Assembly (NCBI RefSeq): GCF_002906165.1
Contig: NZ_PPCN01000001.1
Span: forward strand, 496,001 to 560,000
Direction of reading: 5' to 3'
Length of the DNA: 64,000 bases
Source: Roseibium marinum
GTDB taxonomy: Bacteria > Pseudomonadota > Alphaproteobacteria > Rhizobiales > Stappiaceae
Within the stretch, counting starts at the first letter, position 1. Each line of letters starts with the position of its first letter. Below are positions 1-7,599 of this stretch, piece by piece. A model generated the notes under the pieces. The model searched no databases, had not been told where the DNA came from, and saw only the letters and a list, made by a program, of their open reading frames with translations. Both the position numbers and the translations under genes were made by a program.

Positions 1-316
1 ATACTGGGGATCGGATTCGGCTGACAATCCAAGTTCGGCGAACTACGGCGGTATCAAGAACCCGGCGATCGATCACCTGATCGACAAGGTGATTTTCGCG
101 CAGGACCGGGAAACGCTCGTGGCCGCGACCCGTGCTCTCGACCGGGTTCTCCTGTGGAACCACTATGTGGTGCCGCAATTCTATTCTGACGAAACCAGGA
201 CCGCCCGCTGGAACCGGTTCAGCCATCCTGACGAGATGCCCGAATACAGCACCGGCTTCCCGACCATCTGGTGGTACGACGGGGAACTGGCGGAAGAGAC
301 AGGAGCGGAAAGATGA
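1..316 (+). CDS. ABC transporter solute-binding protein, YejA-like (3' end only)
   Basis: The 5' end lies outside the window; about 104 C-terminal residues are visible, read in the frame starting at base 2. The residues match the C-terminus of the next gene: ATRALDRVL aligns with AARALDRVL and both end in an IWW/LWW aromatic motif. This is typical of family 5 solute-binding proteins of oligopeptide/microcin C importers, which capture peptide ligands in the periplasm. Its stop overlaps the start of the next gene by 4 nt (ATGA), so two tandem binding proteins are translationally coupled ahead of the permeases. The family call is solid; the ligand is unknown. Confidence 0.85.
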   Translation, partial: YWGSDSADNPSSANYGGIKNPAIDHLIDKVIFAQDRETLVAATRALDRVLLWNHYVVPQFYSDETRTARWNRFSHPDEMPEYSTGFPTIWWYDGELAEETGAER

Positions 317-2208
317 CCGGGTTTTCCTCTCCCTCGCGCCGGCGGCTGCTGCAACTGACCGGCGCCGCCGCGGTGGCGGGCCTGGGGCCGTGGTCCGCCC
401 GCGCCGGGGCTGCCGCGTCGAGTGCGGCCGGGAAGGGACCCCAGCACGGCCTGTCCGTTTTCGGGGATCTCAAATACGGGCCCGGTTTTACCCATTTCGA
501 CTATGTTAATCCGAATGCGCCGAAGGGCGGCACGTTCTCCTTTACCGCCCCCTACTGGTACTTCAACCAGAACCCGCAGACCTACAACACCTTCAATTCC
601 TTCATTCTCAAGGGGGACGCGCCGCCGCGCATGGAACTGTGTTTCGACACGCTCATGGTCCGCGCCCAGGATGAGCCGGACGCTGTCTACGGTCTGGTGG
701 CCGAAACGGTCGAGGTATCGGAAGACGGAAACCGCTATTTCTTCAATCTGCGTCCGGAGGCGAAGTTCCATGACGGTTCCAAGCTGACGGCGGAGGACGT
801 CGCCTTCTCCATTCTGCTGCTGAAGGCGGACGGGCATCCGCTTCTCAGCCAGCCTCTGGCGGCCCTGAAGGATGCCGAGGTCCTGGGCGAGAACCGGGTG
901 GCCCTGCATTTCGACGGCACCCAGGCCCTGCAGCTGGCGCTGGTCATCGCCACCGACTATCCGATCTTTTCCAAACGCTATTACACCGCTTACGACTTCA
1001 AGCAATCCACTCTGACGCCGCCGCTGTCCTCCGGCCCCTACAAGGTCGGCAAGCAGGCGGTTGGCCGCTACGTCGAATACCACAGGGTTGAAAACTACTG
1101 GGGCCGGGATCTGCCGGTGATGGCGGGCCAGTGTAATTTCGCGGCCATCCGGCTTGAGTTTTTCCGCGAGCGGCAGGTTGCTTTCGAGGCGTTCAAGAAG
1201 GGCAATCTCCTCTATCGCGAAGAGTTCACCTCAAAGAACTGGGCGACGGAATATAATTTCCCGGCGATTGAAAACGGCGAGGTGATCCGGAGGGAATTTC
1301 CCGACGGACGACCTTCGGGGGCGCAAGGCTGGTACTTCAACACGCGCCGCGAAAAATTCAAGGATCCGAGGGTTCGCCAGGCGCTCGGTTATGCCTTCGA
1401 TTTCGAATGGTCGAACAAGAACCTCTTTTACGGACTTTACGACCGGACCGTGTCGTATTTCGAAAATTCCGAGATGAAGGCCGAGGGGCTCCCATCGGCG
1501 GAAGAACTGGCCCTGCTCGAACCGTTCCGCGATCAACTCCCCGAAGCGGTTTTTGGCGAAGCCGTCATCCCGCCGGTGAGCGACGGCTCCGGCTACGACC
1601 GGTCCCTGTTGCGCAGGGCGAGCGATCTGCTGAGCGAGGCGGGCTACACGCGCGACGGCACGGAACTTGTCGGTCCGGACGGCAAGCCGCTGGAAATCGA
1701 GTTCCTGAACAACACCACCGCCTTCGAGCGGATCACCAATCCGATGATCAAGAACATGCAAAGGCTGGGTATCAAGGCCAGTCTGCGCGTCGTCGATCCG
1801 GCTCAGTACCAGTCACGCCTCAACGACTACGATTTCGATGTCGCCAGTCAAAGGGTCTCGTCCTCCGCGACGCTTTCCGACGACGTTCGCGAACTTTGGG
1901 GCTCCCGGGCGGCGGAAATACCGGGTGCCTACAATATTGCCGGAGTTGCCGACCCGGTTGTCGATGCCCTGCTCGACAAGGTGATCGCCTCGCGGAGCCG
2001 CAAGGAGATGAACACCGCCGCGCGGGCTCTGGATCGGGTTTTGCGCTCCGGTTATTACTGGATCCCGCAGTGGTACAAGAACATCCACACTGTCGCCATG
2101 TGGGATGTCTACGGCTATCCGGAAAAGACACCGCGATATCTTTTCCCCATCGAAGAACTCTGGTGGATAGACAAGGAAAAGGCCGCAAAACTGGGTAAAG
2201 CCGGTTAA
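313..2208 (+). CDS. yejA: ABC transporter substrate-binding protein, YejA-type, Tat-exported
   Basis: A 631-residue periplasmic solute-binding protein of peptide/opine/nickel family 5, of the YejA type that feeds the YejBEF importer. I chose the ATG at 313 because it overlaps the previous stop and places a twin-arginine signal (SRRRLLQL, residues 8-15) followed by a hydrophobic Ala-rich stretch at the N-terminus; export through Tat is therefore likely. The mature part shows typical family features such as YGLVAETVEVSEDG and PEAKFHDGS near residues 125-160. It is followed by yejB, yejE and yejF in the same orientation. Proposed role: binding of oligopeptides, possibly microcin C-like compounds. 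The substrate is inferred from the family only. Confidence 0.9.
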   Translation: MTGFSSPSRRRLLQLTGAAAVAGLGPWSARAGAAASSAAGKGPQHGLSVFGDLKYGPGFTHFDYVNPNAPKGGTFSFTAPYWYFNQNPQTYNTFNSFILKGDAPPRMELCFDTLMVRAQDEPDAVYGLVAETVEVSEDGNRYFFNLRPEAKFHDGSKLTAEDVAFSILLLKADGHPLLSQPLAALKDAEVLGENRVALHFDGTQALQLALVIATDYPIFSKRYYTAYDFKQSTLTPPLSSGPYKVGKQAVGRYVEYHRVENYWGRDLPVMAGQCNFAAIRLEFFRERQVAFEAFKKGNLLYREEFTSKNWATEYNFPAIENGEVIRREFPDGRPSGAQGWYFNTRREKFKDPRVRQALGYAFDFEWSNKNLFYGLYDRTVSYFENSEMKAEGLPSAEELALLEPFRDQLPEAVFGEAVIPPVSDGSGYDRSLLRRASDLLSEAGYTRDGTELVGPDGKPLEIEFLNNTTAFERITNPMIKNMQRLGIKASLRVVDPAQYQSRLNDYDFDVASQRVSSSATLSDDVRELWGSRAAEIPGAYNIAGVADPVVDALLDKVIASRSRKEMNTAARALDRVLRSGYYWIPQWYKNIHTVAMWDVYGYPEKTPRYLFPIEELWWIDKEKAAKLGKAG

Positions 2209-2273
2209 GCTTCACAAGTGACACCTCGGGCCCGCTTCAGAAGGCCGGTTGATAAAGGGACTGCACAGTTTCC

Positions 2274-3395
2274 ATGGGCGCTTATATCCTTCGCCGTTTA
2301 TTGCTGATGATACCGACGCTGGTCGGGATCATGGCCATCAACTTCTTCATCATTCAGTTCGCGCCGGGCGGACCGGTCGAGCGGGTCATCGCCCAGCTTT
2401 CCGGCACCGATGTCTCGGCAACGGCGCGCATCAGCGGCGGCAGCAGCGACATGATGGGCGCCGGCAACGATGCCTCGGGCGGCAGTGGTGGCGGATCGGA
2501 CAGCGTCACCTCGAAATACCGCGGGGCGCGGGGGCTCGACCCGGAATTCATCAAGGAACTCGAAGTCCAGTTCGGCTTCGACAAACCGCCGCTGGAACGC
2601 TTCCTGAACATGCTCTGGAACTATGCCAGGTTCGACTTCGGCGAAAGCTATTTCCGCGACATCCGCATTCTGGATCTCATCGCCGAGAAGCTGCCCGTCT
2701 CGATCTCTCTCGGCTTGTGGATGACCCTGATCTCCTATCTGGTGTCCATCCCGCTCGGTATCCGCAAGGCGGTGAGCGATGGCTCCCGGTTCGATATCTG
2801 GACTTCCGGCGTGATCGTTGTCGCCTATGCCATTCCGGGGTTCCTGTTCGCGGTGTTGCTTATCGTGCTCTTTGCCGGCGGTTCCTTCTGGGACTTTTTC
2901 CCGCTGGTCGGCCTTGTGTCGGAAAATTGGGAGCAGCTCTCGTGGCCCGCGCGCATCGCCGACTATTTCTGGCACCTTGCCCTGCCGCTCACGGCCATGG
3001 TGCTCTCGGCCTTCGCCACCACCACCTTGTTGACGAAAAACTCCTTCCTGGACGAGATCCGCAAACAGTATGTGACCACGGCGCGGGCCAAGGGGCTGAC
3101 CGAACGCCAGGTGCTTTACGGTCACGTTTTCCGAAACGCCATGCTGATCGTGGTCGCCGGATTTCCGGGCGCCTTCATCTCGTCCTTCTTCGCGGGGTCT
3201 CTTTTGATCGAGACGATCTTCAACCTAGACGGTCTCGGCCTGCTCAGCTTTGAATCGGTCATCAACCGCGACTACGCCGTGGTCTTCGCCACGCTCTATA
3301 TTTTCTCGCTGATGGGGCTGCTGGTGAACCTGCTTTCCGACCTCACCTACACCTGGATCGATCCGCGCATCGATTTCGAGAGCAGGGAGGTCTGA
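2274..3395 (+). CDS. yejB: Microcin C/oligopeptide ABC transporter permease YejB
   Basis: A 373-residue inner-membrane permease of the DppB/OppB type. It has an N-terminal membrane segment ([17 protein letters not shown]), a periplasmic loop, then five further hydrophobic segments with the EAA-type coupling loop around [20 protein letters not shown] (about residues 265-284). The loop between residues about 50 and 85 contains a Gly/Ser/Ala-rich low-complexity insert ([15 protein letters not shown]); YejB proteins generally have a longer loop than DppB here. Only 3 nt separate its stop from yejE, indicating one operon. The spacing from yejA is 65 nt with no visible terminator. Confidence 0.93.
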   Translation: MGAYILRRLLLMIPTLVGIMAINFFIIQFAPGGPVERVIAQLSGTDVSATARISGGSSDMMGAGNDASGGSGGGSDSVTSKYRGARGLDPEFIKELEVQFGFDKPPLERFLNMLWNYARFDFGESYFRDIRILDLIAEKLPVSISLGLWMTLISYLVSIPLGIRKAVSDGSRFDIWTSGVIVVAYAIPGFLFAVLLIVLFAGGSFWDFFPLVGLVSENWEQLSWPARIADYFWHLALPLTAMVLSAFATTTLLTKNSFLDEIRKQYVTTARAKGLTERQVLYGHVFRNAMLIVVAGFPGAFISSFFAGSLLIETIFNLDGLGLLSFESVINRDYAVVFATLYIFSLMGLLVNLLSDLTYTWIDPRIDFESREV

Positions 3396-3398
3396 TCG

Positions 3399-4583
3399 AT
3401 GGATTCACGCCTCACCAAGGACATGGAAGACGCGGGCTACGACGTGCTCAATCCCCTGGCGGAAGAGACAGCGCCGCCGCCGCGAAAAATGCGTCTGTCG
3501 CCGATCAACCAGCGCAGGCTGACGAATTTCAAGGCCAACAGGCGCGGTTTCTGGGCGCTCTGGATCTTTCTGGTGCTGTTCGTGCTGGCGATGCTCGCCG
3601 AGTTCGTCACCAACGACCGGCCGATCGTGGCGTTCTATAACGGCGAATTGCTGGCTCCGGTCTTCGTCGACTACCCGGAAGAAAAATTCGGCGGCTTTCT
3701 GGCGGTGACCGACTATCGCGATCCGTTCATTCAGGAAGAGATCGCCGCCAATGGCTGGATGCTGTGGCCGCCGGTCCGCTATTCCTACCGTTCCGTGAAC
3801 CACGACATTCCGATCCCGGCGCCGGCGCCGCCGTCCTGGTCGATGGACAAGGAAAAACGCTGCTCGCGTTATCCGCTCGGCGCGCAGGACCCCAATTGCA
3901 ACATGGGTAACTGGAACTGGCTCGGCACGGATGACCAGGGCCGCGATGTCCTGGCCCGTCTTGTCTACGGCTTCCGGATCTCGGTGCTGTTCGGCCTGGC
4001 GCTGACGCTGGCCTCCTCCGTCATCGGCATCGCCGCCGGAGCGGTGCAGGGCTATTACGGCGGCTGGGTGGATCTTCTGTTCCAGCGCTTCATCGAGGTC
4101 TGGACAGCGATCCCGACGCTGTATCTGATCCTGATCGTCTCCTCGTTTCTGGTGCCGGGTTTCTGGACCCTGTTCACGATCCTGCTCGCCTTTTCCTGGG
4201 TGGCGCTGGTGGGCGTGGTGCGGGCGGAGTTCCTGCGTGGCCGGAATTTCGAATATATTTCGGCGGCCCGCGCGCTCGGCGTCTCCAATCCGGTCATCAT
4301 GTGGCGGCATCTGCTGCCCAACGCCATGGTGGCGACACTCACCTTCATGCCGTTCATCCTGAACGGCTCCATCTCGACCCTGACCGCCCTGGATTTCCTC
4401 GGCTTCGGCATGCCGCCTGGCTCCGCCTCTCTCGGGGAACTGCTGGCGCAGGGCAAGAACAATCTCCAGGCGCCCTGGCTCGGCATTACCGGCTTCATCG
4501 TCATCTCGCTGATGCTGAGTCTTCTGATCTTCATCGGCGAGGCCGTGCGCGACGCGTTCGATCCGCGCAAGAGCTTTTTATGA
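3399..4583 (+). CDS. yejE: Microcin C/oligopeptide ABC transporter permease YejE
   Basis: A 394-residue DppC/OppC-type permease. An N-terminal cytoplasmic tail of about 45 residues precedes the first membrane segment (FWALWIFLVLFVLAML). A long periplasmic domain typical of YejE follows, then the signature GTDDQGRDVLARLVYGFRIS, and the EAA loop (YISAARALGVSNPVIMWRHL, near residues 285-304). A GGGAGG ribosome site just upstream supports the ATG at 3399. It partners with YejB to form the channel energised by YejF. The expected next gene, yejF, is displaced by two small genes (4615-5348). Confidence 0.93.
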   Translation: MDSRLTKDMEDAGYDVLNPLAEETAPPPRKMRLSPINQRRLTNFKANRRGFWALWIFLVLFVLAMLAEFVTNDRPIVAFYNGELLAPVFVDYPEEKFGGFLAVTDYRDPFIQEEIAANGWMLWPPVRYSYRSVNHDIPIPAPAPPSWSMDKEKRCSRYPLGAQDPNCNMGNWNWLGTDDQGRDVLARLVYGFRISVLFGLALTLASSVIGIAAGAVQGYYGGWVDLLFQRFIEVWTAIPTLYLILIVSSFLVPGFWTLFTILLAFSWVALVGVVRAEFLRGRNFEYISAARALGVSNPVIMWRHLLPNAMVATLTFMPFILNGSISTLTALDFLGFGMPPGSASLGELLAQGKNNLQAPWLGITGFIVISLMLSLLIFIGEAVRDAFDPRKSFL

Positions 4584-4614
4584 TAGATATTGAAGGCCAC
4601 AAATGGAGACGGCC

Positions 4615-4857
4615 ATGAACAGGATCGTCAGAAAGCATTTCCCGGTAGACAAGCTGCCCGAAGAACTTCGGGAAGGTTTACCGGAGGGCGTCGAGGTCAC
4701 GGTAACTCTTGAAACCGAGTTGGAAACACAAGCTGATTTCGATAAAGACCGGTTTCAGGACGATCTTGACCGGGTTCGGGCGACATTGAAACAGACTGTT
4801 TCCCTGGAAGAGGCAACTCATCGCATTCGTGACCTTCGTGACGAGTGGGATGATTGA
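4615..4857 (+). CDS. Small acidic protein, probable antitoxin of the PIN pair
   Basis: An 80-residue charged protein (an alternative ATG at 4603 would add four residues). I prefer 4615 because GGAG at 4605-4608 sits 6 nt upstream. The N-terminal part (VRKHFPVDKLPEELREGL) and the C-terminal helix ending in RIRDLRDEWDD are typical of small antitoxins that wrap around a PIN toxin with the C-terminus. I do not recognise a named family. Its stop overlaps the ATG of the PIN gene by 1 nt (TGATG), the usual antitoxin-first order. It lies inside the yejABEF operon. Base composition is lower in GC than the flanking transporter genes (one 60-nt line counted by hand is 53 percent). Confidence 0.6.
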   Translation: MNRIVRKHFPVDKLPEELREGLPEGVEVTVTLETELETQADFDKDRFQDDLDRVRATLKQTVSLEEATHRIRDLRDEWDD

Positions 4858-5348
4858 TGGAGCCGATAAAACGACTTTACCTGGATACGAACATGTTCAT
4901 TCTTCTGGGGGAGGGGCATGGAGATGCCCGGCGGAGCCACTTGATTGACATTGTCAGCGCGGCACCAGCAAGAGACAGTGCGTTCCTTTGTACGAGTGAG
5001 TTCACGCTTGCCGAACTGCTTGTCGTCCCGTTTCGCCAGAAAAACCATCAATTGATAGAACTTTACAAGGGTTGGGTTCATCCTGGTTCACCTTGGTTGG
5101 AAGCCGCGCCCGTCGAGCGTGATCTGTTGATCCATGCGGCTTTATTCCGCGACCAATATCCAGGAGTAAAAATGCCGGACGCAATTCACCTGACGACGGC
5201 GCTTTTTTTGACGGCAGACAAAGGAATTCCGAGAACGTCACGAATAACGATGCCAGGTCCGAAGGGCTTCAGCCGGACATCTGAAGACCTGGCGGCGATC
5301 GAGCCCACTGTTGAGAATCTCAAATCGATTTCGGCGCAATTACAATGA
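4857..5348 (+). CDS. PIN-domain protein, probable VapC-like ribonuclease toxin
   Basis: A 163-residue PIN-domain protein. The acidic metal-binding residues expected of the fold are visible: D10 in YLDTN, E53 in FTLAEL, and D108 in MPDAIHLTTA; a further Asp lies in LTADK (D121). PIN toxins are Mg-dependent endoribonucleases that cleave RNA, often tRNA. The start is the ATG overlapping the upstream stop by 1 nt; its own stop overlaps the yejF ATG by 4 nt (ATGA), so it is translationally coupled on both sides. Activity is not proven by sequence; a regulatory or housekeeping RNase role is possible. GC content is lower than in yejE/yejF (one 60-nt line is 42 percent, another 55 percent). Confidence 0.75.
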   Translation: MEPIKRLYLDTNMFILLGEGHGDARRSHLIDIVSAAPARDSAFLCTSEFTLAELLVVPFRQKNHQLIELYKGWVHPGSPWLEAAPVERDLLIHAALFRDQYPGVKMPDAIHLTTALFLTADKGIPRTSRITMPGPKGFSRTSEDLAAIEPTVENLKSISAQLQ

Positions 5349-6976
5349 AAAACCAGACCCTGCTTTCCGTAGAAGATCTCTCCGTTGCCTTCACCCAGGG
5401 AGGCCGGGAGACGCTCGCCGTCGACAGGATTTCCTTCGACATCGAAAAAGGCGAAACCGTCGCTCTGGTGGGTGAAAGCGGGTCCGGCAAGTCGGTTTCC
5501 GCGCTGTCGGTTCTCAAGCTGCTGCCGTATCCTTCCGCCTCGCATCCCTCCGGCAGGATCCTCATGAACGGCCGGGATCTCCTGCAGGCCAATGACGGCG
5601 ACATGCGCAAGGTGCGCGGCAACGACGTCTCGATGATCTTTCAGGAGCCGATGACCTCGCTCAATCCGCTGCATCCGGTGGAAAAGCAGATTGCGGAAAT
5701 CCTCAGGATCCATCGGGGCATGGGTGAGAGCCAGGCGAGGACACGCGTTCTGGAATTGCTCAATCAGGTCGGTATCCACGAACCGGAAAAAAGGCTGAAG
5801 TCCTATCCGCACCAGCTCTCCGGCGGACAGCGTCAGCGGGTGATGATCGCCATGGCGCTCGCCAACGAGCCCGACCTTCTGATTGCCGACGAACCGACCA
5901 CGGCGCTGGATGTGACGGTGCAGGCTCAGATCCTGGAATTGTTGAAGGACCTGAAGCGCAAGCACGGCATGGCCATGCTGTTCATCACTCACGATCTCGG
6001 CATCGTGCGCAAATTCGCCGACAGGGTCTGCGTGATGACGGACGGCAGGATCGTCGAACAGGGTCCTGTCGCCGACATCTTCGACAACCCGCAACACGAT
6101 TACACCAAACACCTGCTCGCCGCCGAACCCAAGGGTGAGCCGCCCGCGACCGACACGCAAAAGCCCATCGTGGTTCAGGCCGACGACCTGAAGGTCTGGT
6201 TCCCCGTCAAACGTGGTTTCTTGCGCAAAACCGTCGATCACATCAAGGCGGTCGATGGCATCGACATCACCGTCCGCGAAGGCCAGACCCTCGGGATTGT
6301 CGGCGAGAGCGGGTCGGGCAAGACGACGCTCGGTCTCGCGATCCTGCGGATGATTTCCTCCACCGGGCGCATCGCCTTCAACGGACAGGAAATCCAGACT
6401 CATTCCTGGAAGGAAATGCGCCCGCTTCGGCGCGACATGCAGATCGTCTTCCAGGACCCCTACGGCGCGCTCAGCCCGCGCATGTCGGTCGCCGAAATCG
6501 TCGGCGAGGGCCTGAAGGTGCATTTTGCGGGGATCAGCGCGCAGGAGCGCGACCGCCGGGTGGCGAAGGCGCTGGAGGAGGTCGGGCTCGATGCCGCGAC
6601 CCGGAACCGCTATCCGCACGAGTTCTCCGGCGGTCAGCGCCAGCGGGTCTCCATTGCCCGCGCCATGGTGCTGGAGCCGAAATTCGTCATGCTGGACGAG
6701 CCGACTTCCGCGCTCGACATGAGTGTGCAGGCCCAGGTGGTCGATCTCCTGCGCGACCTGCAAAAGGCGCATGGCCTGGCCTACCTGTTCATTTCCCACG
6801 ACCTGAAGGTGGTGCGGGCGCTCGCCAACGAGGTCATCGTCATGCGTCAGGGCAAGGTGGTGGAATCCGGATCCGCGGAACAGATTTTCGACGCCCCGCG
6901 GACGGACTACACCAAGGCCCTGATGGCGGCGGCATTCCGGCTTGAGGCCGCGCCGGAAGGCATCGTCAGCGCGTGA
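5345..6976 (+). CDS. yejF: Dual ATPase of the peptide/microcin C importer, YejF
   Basis: A 543-residue protein with two complete ABC ATPase domains fused in tandem, the hallmark of YejF. The first half has Walker A GESGSGKS (residues 43-50), signature LSGGQRQRV and a Walker B ending in DEPTTALD. The second half repeats these with GESGSGKTT, FSGGQRQRV and DEPTSALD. An oligopeptide-transporter C-terminal extension follows each half (DNPQHDYTK and DAPRTDYTK). It energises YejBE at the cytoplasmic face. The ATG overlaps the stop of the PIN gene (ATGA), so it is embedded in the same operon. Confidence 0.95.
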   Translation: MKNQTLLSVEDLSVAFTQGGRETLAVDRISFDIEKGETVALVGESGSGKSVSALSVLKLLPYPSASHPSGRILMNGRDLLQANDGDMRKVRGNDVSMIFQEPMTSLNPLHPVEKQIAEILRIHRGMGESQARTRVLELLNQVGIHEPEKRLKSYPHQLSGGQRQRVMIAMALANEPDLLIADEPTTALDVTVQAQILELLKDLKRKHGMAMLFITHDLGIVRKFADRVCVMTDGRIVEQGPVADIFDNPQHDYTKHLLAAEPKGEPPATDTQKPIVVQADDLKVWFPVKRGFLRKTVDHIKAVDGIDITVREGQTLGIVGESGSGKTTLGLAILRMISSTGRIAFNGQEIQTHSWKEMRPLRRDMQIVFQDPYGALSPRMSVAEIVGEGLKVHFAGISAQERDRRVAKALEEVGLDAATRNRYPHEFSGGQRQRVSIARAMVLEPKFVMLDEPTSALDMSVQAQVVDLLRDLQKAHGLAYLFISHDLKVVRALANEVIVMRQGKVVESGSAEQIFDAPRTDYTKALMAAAFRLEAAPEGIVSA

Positions 6977-7052
6977 TCCGCACTGCCTGCAAGGGCCGGT
7001 AGCCTGTCGAATTTCCCTCTTTTTCAGTCGCCATCCGCAACGACCACGCGAT

Positions 7053-7101
7053 CCCGGTCTTGAGCCGCGATCCGCCGTGAGGCCGCGGCTCAACGCCGGG
7101 G
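7053..7101. repeat. Dispersed palindromic repeat, copy 1
   Basis: CCCGGTCTTGAGCCG (7053-7067) is followed after a short spacer by CGGCTCAACGCCGGGG, giving an imperfect inverted repeat. The same 15-mer and the same complementary arm (CGGCTCAAGGCCGGG) occur at 19785-19843 in another intergenic space. The paired arms and intergenic position are like REP/RIME-type extragenic palindromes, which act as mRNA end stabilisers or processing sites. It lies downstream of yejF and may protect that transcript's 3' end. Confidence 0.6.
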
Positions 7102-7190
7102 AGGCAAGGTGTGGCGGCGCGCGCATTCCGGTTTTCAGCTCCGGAAGAGACCAAGCACGTATCTGGTGCTGTAATACTAATGCTTGAAAC

Positions 7191-7217
7191 ATGACTATAG
7201 ATATGTCAGATAGTCAT
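7191..7217. promoter_or_regulatory. Inverted repeat, probable operator of the Xre regulator
   Basis: ATGACTAT (7191-7198) and ATAGTCAT (7210-7217) form a perfect 8-bp inverted repeat with an 11-nt spacer, 26 nt before the start of the small Xre-type regulator. A possible -35 element TTGAAA lies at 7184-7189. The position suggests autoregulation by the downstream HTH protein; this is inference. Confidence 0.5.
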
Positions 7218-7242
7218 TCTAAGGGGCGAAGGATAAGATTGC

Positions 7243-7515
7243 ATGATCACAGCCGCACAAATGCGCGCCGCCCGCGCTCTTGCCGGTATCGACCAGAAGA
7301 CACTCGCGGAAAAAGCCGGTGTCTCGGTGCCGACGATCCAGCGCATGGAGGCCAGCGAAGGCAATGTGCGCGGCGTGATCGAGACGCTGACGAAGGTTAT
7401 CGAAGCGTTCAATGGCTGTGGCGTTGAAATCATCGGCGACAATCAGCAAAGCACCGGCGGCGGTCGTGGTGTCCGGCTGATCCAGCCAGGCTCATCCGGT
7501 ACCCTGACAAAGTGA
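7243..7515 (+). CDS. Small Xre/Cro-type helix-turn-helix regulator
   Basis: A 90-residue DNA-binding protein. Residues 1-55 form an HTH_3/Xre domain: AAQMRAARALAGIDQKTLAE, then GVSVPTIQRMEASEG as turn plus recognition helix. The last 35 residues (FNGCGVEIIGDNQQ, GRGVRLIQPG) are the usual short beta tail of this small alphaproteobacterial class. A perfect inverted repeat (7191-7217) lies in its promoter region. It precedes a SulP transporter gene by 84 nt on the same strand, and could control it; that link is not shown by sequence alone. Confidence 0.85.
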   Translation: MITAAQMRAARALAGIDQKTLAEKAGVSVPTIQRMEASEGNVRGVIETLTKVIEAFNGCGVEIIGDNQQSTGGGRGVRLIQPGSSGTLTK

Positions 7516-7599
7516 TGTGCGGAAAATTCCCTGGCGACGACGACCGCCGGCTCTGGCGCGGACGGTCACGCCGCCTTCAAACAAGGCTGGATTGACAGG

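Noticed and set aside
181..1083. 300-residue minus-strand open frame opposite the yejA genes
   Set aside because: It is antisense to two clear binding-protein genes and its residues are Arg/Gly-rich with no domain, as expected of a shadow frame in GC-rich DNA.
5186..7192. 668-residue minus-strand open frame opposite yejF
   Set aside because: Full antisense overlap with a fully conserved ATPase; no signature and composition of a shadow frame.
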